Below, piece by piece: positions 9,564 through 20,153 of a stretch of 64,000 nt of DNA (its first letter is position 1; each line of letters starts with the position of its first letter). Under the pieces are notes generated by a model. It did not search any database, had not been told where the DNA came from, and saw only the letters and a list, made by a program, of their open reading frames with translations. Made by a program: the position numbers and the translations under genes. The stretch is from Allomuricauda sp. (GTDB lineage: Bacteria; Bacteroidota; Bacteroidia; Flavobacteriales; Flavobacteriaceae), in NCBI RefSeq assembly GCF_002699205.1, contig NZ_PABT01000049.1, positions 124,001 to 188,000 on the forward strand, in the 5' to 3' direction.

Positions 9564-9659
9564 ATGAAACAAGCAAAGTCAAATGGAAAGTCATCTCCCG
9601 CAAAAGCTATAAAGCCTGTTGCAAAGAAGACCGCCCAAGCTACTGGTAAGAAGAAGTAA
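9564..9659 (+). CDS. Small lysine/alanine-rich basic peptide (31 aa)
   Basis: A short frame from the ATG at 9564 to the TAA at 9657-9659. The product is 31 residues with 11 lysines and no acidic residue. Its low-complexity stretch PAKAIKPVAKK resembles the C-terminal tails of histone H1/Hc1-like proteins. No family can be assigned with certainty. It is followed by a short hairpin (9670-9686) and a strong bidirectional terminator (9707-9734), and lies 125 bp after copA. It could be a small nucleic-acid-binding protein or a chance ORF; the Lys/Ala/Pro bias and the tidy position before a terminator favour a gene. Confidence 0.5.
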   Translation: MKQAKSNGKSSPAKAIKPVAKKTAQATGKKK

Positions 9660-9706
9660 CTTGGTTTGAGGTTCTTTAGAAGAACCGTGTAACTTAACAA
9701 AAAAGA

Positions 9707-9742
9707 GAACGCCCCGATGTAAATCGGGGCGTTCCTATTTTT
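9707..9742. terminator. Bidirectional intrinsic terminator
   Basis: A perfect 12-bp stem (9707-9718 with 9723-9734), loop GTAA, with a T-rich tail on the plus strand and an A-rich run (9699-9704) that becomes a U tract on the minus strand. It separates the plus-strand small basic peptide gene from convergent groL. Confidence 0.88.
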
Positions 9743-9760
9743 AATCCGAATGGGCCGATA

Positions 9761-11401
<1,641 letters not shown>

Positions 11402-11416
11402 CTAGTTGATTTTTAA

Positions 11417-11695
11417 TTAAACAATTGCCAAAATATCGCTCTCGCGCATCATCAAATAGTCAATACCGTCAAATTTAAGTTCAGTGCCGGCATATTTTCC
11501 ATAAAGTACGGTATCACCCACTTTAACGGTCATTTTCTCGTCCTTGGTTCCAGGACCTACAGCCACAACAGTTCCCTTTTGTGGTTTTTCTTTTGCATTG
11601 TCCGGGATGATGATACCGGAGGCAGTTTTGGTCTCGGCCTGTAGAGGCTCAATCAAAACCCTGTCTGCCAATGGTTTGATATTTACTTTAGCCAT
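11417..11695 (-). CDS. groS: Co-chaperonin GroES (10 kDa)
   Basis: A 92-residue co-chaperonin that caps GroEL rings. Typical motifs are [27 protein letters not shown], the mobile loop, and [15 protein letters not shown]. It is the first gene of the groSL operon. The region upstream has a near-perfect sigma-54 type -24/-12 element (11740-11755) and no CIRCE-like inverted repeat that I could see, which suggests RpoN-dependent rather than HrcA-dependent control. Confidence 0.98.
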   Translation of the reverse strand: MAKVNIKPLADRVLIEPLQAETKTASGIIIPDNAKEKPQKGTVVAVGPGTKDEKMTVKVGDTVLYGKYAGTELKFDGIDYLMMRESDILAIV

Positions 11696-11739
11696 ATTTT
11701 AAATTTTTAGGTGTTTGTTTAAAATTCTCGATTCTAAAT

Positions 11740-11755
11740 GGCAGAAATTGTGCCA
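11740..11755 (-). promoter_or_regulatory. Sigma-54 (RpoN) type -24/-12 promoter of groSL
   Basis: On the minus strand the 16 bases read TGGCACAATTTCTGCC. Against the established RpoN consensus TGGCACRN4TTGCW, the -24 GG and -12 GC are exactly placed and 14 of 16 positions are compatible. The predicted start would be near 11729, leaving a leader of about 34 nt before the groS ATG. The gene for a sigma-54 activator with intact GAFTGA lies about 2 kb upstream, which fits but does not prove the regulatory link. Confidence 0.62.
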
Positions 11756-11784
11756 ATGCACAAAAACTGACATTCTGGAAAACA

Positions 11785-11817
11785 AAAATGCCAGCTTGTC
11801 ATTCAAGCTGGCATTTT
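11785..11817 (-). terminator. Intrinsic terminator after secG
   Basis: A 14-bp perfect stem (11785-11798 with 11804-11817) and a 5-nt loop between secG and groS. A-rich bases on the plus side (11781-11788) give a U tract for minus-strand transcription. It isolates groSL from the secG operon. Confidence 0.85.
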
Positions 11818-11844
11818 CCTATGCTTTGTCTTTTATATTACCCA

Positions 11845-12207
11845 TTATCCAATAGTGTCTACTGGACTTGTAGTATCGGCAGGTGGAAGTTGTTCAGGTA
11901 CTTCCTCTGGTACCGTTTCTGGAATTTCGATATCATCGCCCTGTAGTAATTTGGAATCTGCTTGGCTGTAGTTTCCTTTTAAGGAAACGTTGGAAAGCAA
12001 TATCAAAACAATCAATAATGTGGCAAGGGTCCAAGTACTCTTGTCCAAAAAGTCACCGGTTTTTTTGACACCGCCAACAACTTGGTTTCCACTTCCTCCA
12101 AACGATGATGACAATCCACCACCCTTAGGATTCTGTACCATAATGACCAAAATCAACAAGAGGCACACGATAATGATCAGTACCAAAAAAATTGTAAACG
12201 TGCTCAT
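11845..12207 (-). CDS. secG: Preprotein translocase subunit SecG
   Basis: A 120-residue inner-membrane protein with two hydrophobic segments (about 2-24 and 55-75), separated by the conserved cytoplasmic loop MVQNPKGGGLSSSFGGSGNQ. It belongs to the SecYEG channel. The acidic, proline-rich tail (EIPETVPEEVPEQLPP) is longer than in E. coli but common in Bacteroidota. The ATG overlaps the stop of the TPR gene by four bases, indicating translational coupling. Confidence 0.93.
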   Translation of the reverse strand: MSTFTIFLVLIIIVCLLLILVIMVQNPKGGGLSSSFGGSGNQVVGGVKKTGDFLDKSTWTLATLLIVLILLSNVSLKGNYSQADSKLLQGDDIEIPETVPEEVPEQLPPADTTSPVDTIG

Positions 12208-13136
12208 TTCTTATCTTTTTCTTTCTGCAGCTTCTTCACCGCCTGAATTTGGTCTGCAAAGAAACCACTTTTTTCTGGATATTTCAAACTCAATATTTTA
12301 AAAGCTTGAATTGCTTTTTTATACTTTTTTTGCTCTAAATAAACCTTGGCCAAAGTCTCTGTCATCAACTCGTTATGGTTGATTTTGGTCGATTCTTTTA
12401 TGTTGATTTTTGGGAGGGATTCCTTTGGGACTATTTTGGGATTGTTCTCGATGAACTTGTCCAAGAGTTCAAATTTTTTCTTTCGCTCCAGCGCACCCAT
12501 AACATTGTCTTCTTGATGGGTAACACGGTCTTCGTTATCTTCCTCTTTGATCTCGGGTTCTTCGGGAGCAGAGGTCAATTGGAGCCATTCGGTAAAGGAA
12601 TGTTTTTCTTTTTTGGTAAAGGGGATGGGTTTGCCCAGGTTCAAATCCGTTTTGGTCTCCTTTTCTTTTTTCTTGTCCCCGGTTTTTTCTATTTCCTCTT
12701 CAGGTTTTATGGATTTAAAAAGGTCTGGGTTTAGAATTTGTTCGGCATCATTTATATTCCGGGGCAGGGCGGGTTCGTTTGACTCTGCCAACATGCTTGT
12801 GGCATTGGGATTTGGCTGTATTTCTTCAGAAACCGCTTCTTTGTCCTCTAGCTTGGAACCTCTACCGGCAATCGCATCGGCAATGTTGTTTTGTATGAAT
12901 TCTTTGGAGGTTATATAATCAAAGAGCACATCCCTGTCGGCAGTGTGGGCGGCCGTTACTTTTAAAGCACTGTTGTATTTATAGCTGTCGAGATTTTTGA
13001 GTCCCTTTAAATGCAGGGCACGGGCTGCCTGAAAATAAGGGTATTCCTCAATAATATCTTCCAGTTCCCTTGTTTGTTTGGGAGATAGGATGGTATTTGA
13101 GTTTTGAAGAATATGTATAAAATCCGAAACGTTCAT
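12204..13136 (-). CDS. Tetratricopeptide-like protein between lptE and secG
   Basis: A 310-residue protein of unknown function. The N-terminal 90 residues are helical (YPYFQAARALHLKGLKN), the middle (about 110-230) is low-complexity and charged, and the C-terminus has a TPR-like hairpin (TETLAKVYLEQKKYKKAIQAFKILSLKYPEKS). It has no signal peptide or membrane segment, so it is probably cytosolic. It lies 6 bp after lptE and overlaps secG by 4 bp. This is a Bacteroidota gene of conserved position rather than a recognised enzyme. Confidence 0.75.
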   Translation of the reverse strand: MNVSDFIHILQNSNTILSPKQTRELEDIIEEYPYFQAARALHLKGLKNLDSYKYNSALKVTAAHTADRDVLFDYITSKEFIQNNIADAIAGRGSKLEDKEAVSEEIQPNPNATSMLAESNEPALPRNINDAEQILNPDLFKSIKPEEEIEKTGDKKKEKETKTDLNLGKPIPFTKKEKHSFTEWLQLTSAPEEPEIKEEDNEDRVTHQEDNVMGALERKKKFELLDKFIENNPKIVPKESLPKINIKESTKINHNELMTETLAKVYLEQKKYKKAIQAFKILSLKYPEKSGFFADQIQAVKKLQKEKDKK

Positions 13137-13142
13137 ATAATG

Positions 13143-13670
13143 CTACCAATTCCCCAGGGATGCACTAAAAATATCCTGGGTAAGTCGTTCAAAAATTTCT
13201 TCGTGCGCAGTTGCTTGTATGGACGTCAGTGAAGCAGCCGCATCAAAATCATAAAAGAAAGAAAATCGTTTTTCGAAATCTGCATCTTCCTTAGTGGTAT
13301 TGTAAAACCGGACATTTACACTGATCGTCAGCCTGTTTTGGGAGGTGGATTGGTCAGCTGTGGCCGTCATGGGAACGACCTTGTACTCCACAATTTCACC
13401 TTCGTAAATTAAATCCCCATTGCTTCCTGTTAAGGAAAGACTTGTTAGATTGTTGATTTCATCTTGCAGCGCTGTGGTAAAATCACGGCCCAATCCCGGT
13501 ACGATCGTGGAACCGGGGGTTTGATCTGCATGATTTTGGAAAAAGTTGACCTGGAAGGTTTCCGCAGTTCCTATATCGGCGCCGGAAAAGTTATATGCCC
13601 CACAACTCGATAGGATAAAAAACAATCCTAGAAACCCCATCTTTATTCCATTTTTTTTCTTCATTCTCAT
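13143..13670 (-). CDS. lptE: LPS-assembly lipoprotein LptE-like
   Basis: A 175-residue lipoprotein. A short basic N-terminus and hydrophobic stretch end in the lipobox LSSC (Cys23), followed by GAYNFSGADIGTAETFQVNFFQN, the signature of Bacteroidota LptE. The middle reads GRDFTTALQDEINN, as expected for the LptE fold that plugs the LptD barrel. ATG at 13670 is used; a TTG codon just before and an ATG at 13664 are alternatives. It lies between the sigma-54 activator (18 bp) and the TPR gene (6 bp). Confidence 0.85.
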   Translation of the reverse strand: MRMKKKNGIKMGFLGLFFILSSCGAYNFSGADIGTAETFQVNFFQNHADQTPGSTIVPGLGRDFTTALQDEINNLTSLSLTGSNGDLIYEGEIVEYKVVPMTATADQSTSQNRLTISVNVRFYNTTKEDADFEKRFSFFYDFDAAASLTSIQATAHEEIFERLTQDIFSASLGNW

Positions 13671-13688
13671 CAAACTTTATAATGCAAA

Positions 13689-14969
13689 TTATAGATCGTA
13701 CTGTTTTATTTTTCTGTAGAGGGTCCTTTCCGAGATACCAAGTTCTGCAGCGGCCGCTTTGCGTTTGCCATTGTTGCGCTCCAACGATTTTTTGATCAAT
13801 TCGATTTCCTTTTCCTGTAAAGATAAGGTTTCTTCTTCTTCGATCTCCTCCGCAAAATGATAACGGTCCTCCGGAGGTTGTTGTGATGGTTTTGGCACCG
13901 AAGCTTCTATGACCGGCTCTGGAAGATGGAGCAATTCAGCAGCGGAACTTTCCTCGTGTGCCAGCTCCTCATCGTCTTGGTTTCCATAAATTTTTCGAAT
14001 CAAGCTCTCATTTTCACGCTGGACCTTATTGGAATCATTGCCTTTTAAGAGTTCCAAGGTCAGTTTCTTGAGGTCGTTCAGATCGCCTTTCATATCAAAA
14101 AGCACTTTGTACAAGATTTCCCTCTCGTTGCTAAAGTCCCCTTCTTTTTTGGACTGTTCCACCACGGCGGGCAGATTGGAACTATTGGCGTTTGGCAGAT
14201 AGCTGTTCAATGTTGCGGCGGTAATATTCCGATTTTTTTCAAGTACGGAAATTTGTTCCGCAATGTTCCGTAATTGGCGTATGTTTCCCGGCCATCTATA
14301 TTTTAGGAGAAGATTGACGGCATCGTCATCCAATCGGATAGTTGGCATTTTGTATTTCTGGCCAAAGTCCGAGGCAAATTTTCTGAACAACAAATGAATG
14401 TCTTCCTTTCTATCCCGTAGTGGGGGCAAATGTATTTCCACTGTACTCAATCGATAATACAGATCTTCCCTGAACTTTTCTTTTTTGATGGCCTCGAACA
14501 TATTGATGTTGGTGGCCGCCACAATACGGACATCGGTTTTTTGAACCTGGGACGACCCCACTTTTAGAAATTCGCCATTTTCCAAAACGCGCAGCAATCG
14601 AACTTGGGTGGTCAGTGGAAGTTCACCAACTTCATCCAAAAAGATGGTTCCGCCATCTGCTACTTCAAAATAACCGCTACGGGTTTGGGTAGCTCCGGTA
14701 AAGGCACCTTTTTCGTGTCCGAACAATTCACTGTCAATGGTTCCTTCTGGAATGGCACCACAGTTTACGGCTATATATTTTGCATGTTTACGGTGCGACA
14801 GTGAGTGGATGATCTTGGGTATGGATTCTTTTCCCACACCACTTTCCCCTGTCACCAAAACCGAAATATCGGTAGGTGCCACCTGTATGGCTTTTTCAAT
14901 GGCACGGTTAAGTTTAACATCGTTTCCGATAATCTCGAACCGTTGTTTTATGGATTGTACACTGTCCAT
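13689..14969 (-). CDS. Sigma-54 interaction domain transcriptional activator without receiver domain
   Basis: A 426-residue bacterial enhancer-binding protein. It has a central AAA+ domain: Walker A GESGVGKE (41-48), the sigma-54 contact loop GAFTGA (88-93), Walker B GTIFLDE (107-113), and RFREDLYYRLS-type sensor sequences. An acidic linker follows, then a C-terminal Fis-type HTH (KRKAAAAELGISERTLYRKIKQ). There is no N-terminal receiver, GAF or PAS domain, so activity is not set by a fused sensor. The ATG at 14969 (MDSVQSIKQRFEIIG) is preferred over a GTG at 15020. GAFTGA is intact, so it should remodel RpoN holoenzyme. It sits in the miaB-lptE-secG cluster upstream of the groSL RpoN-like promoter. 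Confidence 0.9.
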   Translation of the reverse strand: MDSVQSIKQRFEIIGNDVKLNRAIEKAIQVAPTDISVLVTGESGVGKESIPKIIHSLSHRKHAKYIAVNCGAIPEGTIDSELFGHEKGAFTGATQTRSGYFEVADGGTIFLDEVGELPLTTQVRLLRVLENGEFLKVGSSQVQKTDVRIVAATNINMFEAIKKEKFREDLYYRLSTVEIHLPPLRDRKEDIHLLFRKFASDFGQKYKMPTIRLDDDAVNLLLKYRWPGNIRQLRNIAEQISVLEKNRNITAATLNSYLPNANSSNLPAVVEQSKKEGDFSNEREILYKVLFDMKGDLNDLKKLTLELLKGNDSNKVQRENESLIRKIYGNQDDEELAHEESSAAELLHLPEPVIEASVPKPSQQPPEDRYHFAEEIEEEETLSLQEKEIELIKKSLERNNGKRKAAAAELGISERTLYRKIKQYDL

Positions 14970-15067
14970 ATCTAGTTGTTCCTGCGCTGACAGGAATTTT
15001 ATTTTTTTTGGATTCCGCACGGATGCTGAGACTGGTCAAAGCAAAATGCGGAACAACAAACTGGTTA

Positions 15068-16531
15068 TTAATTGTTTTCCGAGTACCCTACGGCTTCACC
15101 GATAAGGGTGGCCGAGGTACATTCGTTGATTTTTACGTTCACAAAATCGCCTACTTTATAATGTTCCTTTGGAAAAACCACAACGGTATTTTGTGAATTT
15201 CGGCCCATCCAGTGGGCATCCGACTTTTTGGAGGTTCCTTCAATAAGGACTTCCTCGGTTTTTCCCAGATGCTGTTGGGTACGGTAATGACTGTGTTTTT
15301 GTTGCATTTCGATGATTTCCTGCAAACGCCTTTTCTTGGTGGCTTCAGGAATATCATCTTCCATTTTACGCTCGGCCAATGTTCCGGGTCTTTCGGAATA
15401 GGCGAACATAAAACCAAAATCGTACTTCACATATTCCATCAAACTTAAGGTGTCCTGATGGTCCTCTTCGGTTTCCGTAGGGAAGCCTGTGATTATATCT
15501 TGGCTAATGGCACAATCTGGAATGATTCGTCTAATGTTGTCGATCAGTTCAAAATATTCTTCTCTGGTGTGCAAACGGTTCATTGCCTTTAAAATGCGAT
15601 TGCTCCCACTTTGTACGGGCAGGTGGATGTATTTGCATATATTTTCGTATTTGGCCATCACCTCAATAACATCCAAGGTCATGTCCTGCGGATTTGATGT
15701 TGAAAAACGGATGCGCATTTTGGGCTGTGCCTGTGCCACAAGTTCCAATAATCCGGCAAAGTTTACGGAAGTGGCTTTCTGCATATCCGAAGCTTTATCA
15801 AAATCTTTTTTCAATCCCCCGCCATACCATAGGTAACTGTCCACATTTTGTCCCAGGAGCGTAATTTCCTTAAACCCTTTTTCCCAAAGATCGTTCACTT
15901 CTTGTAAAATGGATTGGGGGTCACGGCTGCGCTCTCTTCCCCGGGTAAAGGGAACCACACAGAAAGTACACATATTGTCGCAACCACGGGTAATGGAAAC
16001 AAAAGCGGACACTCCGTTGGAGTTCAATCGAACGGGCGCCACATCCCCATAGGTTTCATCTTTGGAAAGAATGACGTTGACGGCATTTCTGCCTTCGTCT
16101 ATTTCTTGGATAAGGTTGGGCAGGTCTTTGTAGGCATCCGGCCCTACGACCATATCCACTATTTTTTCCTCTTCTAAAAATTTGCTTTTCAGTCGTTCCG
16201 CCATACAGCCCAATACACCGACCTTCATATTTGGTTTGGTCCTTTTTACGGCATTGAACTTTTCCAACCGTTTGCGAACAGTTTGTTCCGCCTTTTCGCG
16301 AATGGAACAGGTATTGACCAAAACCAAATCGGCATCATCTAAATTTTGGGTGGTATTGAAACCTTCCTTGGCCAAAATGGATGCTACGATTTCGCTATCA
16401 GAAAAGTTCATCTGGCAGCCATAGCTTTCTATATAAAGCTTTCGACCGTTCTTTTCGTTCTTTTCCAACGACAAGGTACTTCCTTGTAGGCTTTCATCTA
16501 TTACTTTTTCCACGCTCTTTTCCTTGATCAT
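15068..16531 (-). CDS. miaB: tRNA-2-methylthio-N6-dimethylallyladenosine synthase MiaB
   Basis: A 487-residue radical-SAM methylthiotransferase that modifies A37 of tRNAs reading UNN codons. The N-terminal MTTase domain ([33 protein letters not shown]) supplies three cysteines for the auxiliary cluster. The radical-SAM motif is [19 protein letters not shown] (CxxxCxxC), and a TRAM domain ends the protein. The ATG at 16531 (MIKEKSVEK) is chosen; a TTG at 16552 would add seven residues. It is the first gene of the minus-strand cluster that continues to secG. Confidence 0.95.
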   Translation of the reverse strand: MIKEKSVEKVIDESLQGSTLSLEKNEKNGRKLYIESYGCQMNFSDSEIVASILAKEGFNTTQNLDDADLVLVNTCSIREKAEQTVRKRLEKFNAVKRTKPNMKVGVLGCMAERLKSKFLEEEKIVDMVVGPDAYKDLPNLIQEIDEGRNAVNVILSKDETYGDVAPVRLNSNGVSAFVSITRGCDNMCTFCVVPFTRGRERSRDPQSILQEVNDLWEKGFKEITLLGQNVDSYLWYGGGLKKDFDKASDMQKATSVNFAGLLELVAQAQPKMRIRFSTSNPQDMTLDVIEVMAKYENICKYIHLPVQSGSNRILKAMNRLHTREEYFELIDNIRRIIPDCAISQDIITGFPTETEEDHQDTLSLMEYVKYDFGFMFAYSERPGTLAERKMEDDIPEATKKRRLQEIIEMQQKHSHYRTQQHLGKTEEVLIEGTSKKSDAHWMGRNSQNTVVVFPKEHYKVGDFVNVKINECTSATLIGEAVGYSENN

Positions 16532-16673
16532 AACTGTTTCAATGGTTTGCAAAGATAATGCTTATTACAATTTAGTGACATTATGGCAGTGTTTTTTCAG
16601 AATATATTGTGAAATCGCCTGTTAGTATTACCTTCGATCCTGAAATACCCTGAAATATAACGATACTCAAAAT

Positions 16674-17402
16674 ATGATGTTCACCAACCTCTCTGAAAGA
16701 ATCAGGCAAAGCGCCCCGGTAGAATTTGGAACTGTGTTCAACAACTCTGTGGAACTGTTCAAAAAAGTTTGGATACAGGGGTTCCTTACCCTCGTATTGA
16801 CCTTTGTGGGCATTTTGCCCTTTTATATATTGGTTTATCTCCCGATGATTGTTATGGGGATAAGTGACCCGGATAGTCTTGAGAACAATGAATTGCCACC
16901 GGTGTTTGTTGGGTTAATGGTCTTGGTGATGTCTATGTTCATTATGGGTATTATGACGGTTGTTATTTGTTTGAATGCGGCTTTTTTACGGATATGTAGA
17001 AAATATGATTTAAACGAATCTGGGAAGGATGATTACTTTTTTTACTTCAAAAGAGCGTATATTATCAAAGCCCTGATTCTTTCCCTGATAATAACGGGCC
17101 TGTCGATATTGGGATTCTTGGCCTGTGGTCTGGGACTTATATACTTGGTTGTTCCCATGTCGTTGTTTCCAGCCTTTTTTGCTTTTGAAAAGGAACTTAG
17201 TGCCATGGAAATAGTAAAAGCTGGTTTTGCCCTTGGCAATAAAAACTGGTTAATGATATTTCTTCTAGTGATTGTGGCCGGGTTGGTGTCACAACTCGGG
17301 GCTATACTGTGCTTGGTCGGCGTGCTGTTTACCGCCATGTTCAGTAAAATACCCTTCTACTATATATATAAAGATGCTATTGGGATTTCCATGGATGTGT
17401 AG
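16674..17402 (+). CDS. Integral membrane protein of unknown function
   Basis: A 242-residue protein with about six hydrophobic segments (roughly 35-65, 75-100, 130-165, 170-185, 195-230). Its architecture resembles the DUF975/glycerophosphodiester phosphodiesterase membrane-domain type found in flavobacteria, but I cannot assign the family firmly. No catalytic motif is seen. It is divergent from miaB and 263 bp before topA. Inner-membrane location is likely; the function is unknown. Confidence 0.7.
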   Translation: MMFTNLSERIRQSAPVEFGTVFNNSVELFKKVWIQGFLTLVLTFVGILPFYILVYLPMIVMGISDPDSLENNELPPVFVGLMVLVMSMFIMGIMTVVICLNAAFLRICRKYDLNESGKDDYFFYFKRAYIIKALILSLIITGLSILGFLACGLGLIYLVVPMSLFPAFFAFEKELSAMEIVKAGFALGNKNWLMIFLLVIVAGLVSQLGAILCLVGVLFTAMFSKIPFYYIYKDAIGISMDV

Positions 17403-17638
17403 GTTTGAAGAAACAGTTGGGTTATTTGTTCAATCCGACCTGTTTGCTGAAGGTAAAATAAGTAGGTAACAGTTGATTGTTTTAGTTGGGTGATTGGGCC
17501 AGTCCGTTTAAAAACGGGAAATGTTCCGACTATAATTGTTGCCCGATTTTGATTAATGTGGGTTTGCAAAATTGGGTGATATTTTTTTTATTTTACCAGA
17601 GAAAGAAAGCTGTAAGCGCTGAAGTTTAAATTTTAATA

Positions 17639-17646
17639 TACTTTTG
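17639..17646 (+). promoter_or_regulatory. Candidate -7 element for topA
   Basis: TACTTTTG matches TAnnTTTG and lies 20 bp before the topA ATG. The preceding 262-bp intergenic stretch (17403-17665) shows no ORF or strong hairpin. No clear -33 TTTG is seen. Confidence 0.35.
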
Positions 17647-17665
17647 TTGTCACAAAACCCAGTGC

Positions 17666-20152
17666 ATGCCAAAGAATTTAGTTATTGTAGAGTCCCCCGC
17701 CAAGGCCAAGACCATTGAACGATTTTTAGGAAAGGACTTTCAAGTGGAGTCGAGTTTCGGTCATATCGCGGATCTTCCGTCCAAAGAGCTTGGCGTTGAT
17801 GTTGAAAACGATTTTAAGCCAAAATATACCGTTGACAAGGAAAAGAAAGCCTTGGTCAAAAAACTTCGGGACTTGGCCAAAAAAGCGGATACAATTTGGT
17901 TGGCGAGTGATGAAGACCGAGAAGGAGAAGCTATATCTTGGCATTTGGCAGAAGAATTGAAACTGGATAAGAGCAAGACCAAGCGGATTGTTTTTAACTC
18001 TATTACCAAATCGGCCATTCAAAAAGCAATAGAAAATCCAAGGGACATCAATTACAACTTGGTGAACGCACAGCAAGCACGTAGGGTGTTGGATCGTTTG
18101 GTGGGCTACGAACTTTCGCCGGTATTGTGGAAAAAGATCAAGCCCGGACTTTCAGCAGGTCGGGTGCAATCTGTTGCAGTTCGACTTATTGTGGAACGTG
18201 AGCGCGAAATTGAAAGTTTTACGCCAGAAGCATCGTTCAGGATCAAAGCGGAATTCAAAACAGATGGGGGCAATTCCTTTGCTGCCAAGTTGAACAAAAC
18301 ATTCCCTACGAAGGAAGCCGCTGAGAAATTTTTAAAAGAAAATATAGGAGCGGATTTTTCGGTTTCCGATTTGGCCAAAAAACCGGCAAAAAAATCCCCT
18401 GCCGCACCATTTACCACATCCACTTTACAGCAGGAAGCCTCAAGAAAGCTTCATTTTTCCGTGAGTCGTACCATGCAAGTGGCACAACGTCTATATGAGG
18501 CAGGTCTCATTACATATATGAGAACGGACAGTGTAAACCTTTCCAACGAAGCACTGTCGGCGGCCAAGGATGCCATTGTGGAGAACTATGGTGAAAAATA
18601 TAGCCAGACCAGAAAATTTACCGGAAAATCGAAAGGTGCCCAAGAGGCGCACGAGGCCATCCGACCAACCGATATGAAATTGCAATCGCCACAGTTGGAA
18701 CGCGATCAGGCCAAGTTGTACGAACTTATATGGAAACGTACCCTGGCTTCTCAAATGAGTGATGCCCAATTGGAACGCACCAATGTTAAAATAAAGGCAA
18801 GCACCCATAACGAAGAATTCACTGCAAGCGGTGAAGTAGTAAAATTTGATGGTTTCTTAAAAGTATATCTGGAAGGAACCGATGATGATGAAGATGGTGG
18901 TGAAGAGCAAGAAGGAATGCTGCCCGCCATGAATGTTGGAGAGCGGCTTCAAAATGTATTTATTGCCGCTACCGAAAGATTTACCCGACCACCTTACCGC
19001 TATTCTGAAGCTTCATTGGTGAAAAAGTTGGAAGAACTTGGAATTGGCAGACCCTCCACTTATGCACCGACCATCTCTACTATTCTAAATAGGGGATATG
19101 TGGAAAAAGGTACCGTTGAGGGCACCGAACGCAAATATGTGCAGTTGGTTTTGGAAGATGGCAAAATATCTGACAGTCAACTCACCGAAATGGTAGGTTC
19201 TGAGAAAGGAAAGATAGTGCCGACCGATATTGGGATGATCGTAAACGATTTTTTGGTGACACATTTCACCAAAATCCTGGATTACAATTTCACGGCCCAA
19301 GTAGAAGAGGATTTTGATGAGATTGCATCAGGAGATGAAGATTGGCAAGAAATGATGAAAAATTTCTACAAAGATTTTCATCCGAATGTATTGGAGGTAG
19401 AAGAAAACGCAGAGCGTGCCAGTGGTGAGCGTGTGTTGGGCACGGATCCAAAATCTGGGCGACAGGTATCCGTAAGATTGGGCCGCTTTGGCCCCATGGT
19501 GCAGATTGGTACAGTGGATGATGAGGAGAAACCGGAATTTGCGAGTTTACTTCCCGACCAGTCCATCGGAACCATTACTTTTGAGGAAGCAATGACACTT
19601 TTCGAACTTCCAAGGAAATTGGGAGTGTACGAAGGAGAAGAGGTAGAGGCCAATGTGGGACGTTATGGACCCTATGTTCGATATGGTAAAAAATTCATTT
19701 CCCTGGCCAAAGGCGAAAGTGCTTTTGATGTGGATATGGATCGCGCCATTGAACTCATCAAGGAAAAGGAAAAGGCAGATGCACCCATTGGGACGTATGA
19801 AGGAAAAGATGTTACCAAAGGTAAAGGTAGGTTTGGTCCATTTATTAAATGGGACGGTATGTTCATCAATGTGAACAAAAAATATGATTTTGATAATCTG
19901 TCCGACGGAGATATTGCTGAATTGATCGAGGCCAAAAAGAAAAAGGAAGCTGAAAAGTTGGTTCAGGAATGGCCCGAAGAAAAAATCAGGATAGAAAAAG
20001 CCCGTTGGGGAAGACATAATATTATAAAAGGTAAGGTCAAAGTGGAACTTTCAAAGGATGTGGACGCCACAAAAATAACTTTGGAAGAGGCACAGGCCCT
20101 ATTGGAAAAGAAATCACCAAAGAAAAAAGCCAAAGCAAAAGCTAAGAAATAG
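17666..20152 (+). CDS. topA: DNA topoisomerase I (type IA)
   Basis: An 828-residue enzyme that relaxes negative supercoils. The Toprim domain opens the protein (LVIVESPAKAKTIERFLG) with the metal-binding DEDREGEAIS near residue 80. The type IA core contains GLSAGRVQSVAVRLIVERE (about 165) and the active-site Tyr region GLITYMRTDSVNLS (about 280). Beyond the core it lacks classic four-cysteine zinc ribbons; instead there are repeated GRFGP(M/F/Y) modules (topo C-terminal repeats) and a lysine-rich tail (KKSPKKKAKAKAKK). This is the usual Bacteroidota form. The next gene starts 1 bp after the stop. Confidence 0.97.
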   Translation: MPKNLVIVESPAKAKTIERFLGKDFQVESSFGHIADLPSKELGVDVENDFKPKYTVDKEKKALVKKLRDLAKKADTIWLASDEDREGEAISWHLAEELKLDKSKTKRIVFNSITKSAIQKAIENPRDINYNLVNAQQARRVLDRLVGYELSPVLWKKIKPGLSAGRVQSVAVRLIVEREREIESFTPEASFRIKAEFKTDGGNSFAAKLNKTFPTKEAAEKFLKENIGADFSVSDLAKKPAKKSPAAPFTTSTLQQEASRKLHFSVSRTMQVAQRLYEAGLITYMRTDSVNLSNEALSAAKDAIVENYGEKYSQTRKFTGKSKGAQEAHEAIRPTDMKLQSPQLERDQAKLYELIWKRTLASQMSDAQLERTNVKIKASTHNEEFTASGEVVKFDGFLKVYLEGTDDDEDGGEEQEGMLPAMNVGERLQNVFIAATERFTRPPYRYSEASLVKKLEELGIGRPSTYAPTISTILNRGYVEKGTVEGTERKYVQLVLEDGKISDSQLTEMVGSEKGKIVPTDIGMIVNDFLVTHFTKILDYNFTAQVEEDFDEIASGDEDWQEMMKNFYKDFHPNVLEVEENAERASGERVLGTDPKSGRQVSVRLGRFGPMVQIGTVDDEEKPEFASLLPDQSIGTITFEEAMTLFELPRKLGVYEGEEVEANVGRYGPYVRYGKKFISLAKGESAFDVDMDRAIELIKEKEKADAPIGTYEGKDVTKGKGRFGPFIKWDGMFINVNKKYDFDNLSDGDIAELIEAKKKKEAEKLVQEWPEEKIRIEKARWGRHNIIKGKVKVELSKDVDATKITLEEAQALLEKKSPKKKAKAKAKK

Positions 20153-20153
20153 T

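Noticed and set aside
17403..17665. A riboswitch or small RNA upstream of topA
   Set aside because: No stable conserved hairpin arrangement or terminator/antiterminator pair could be recognised.
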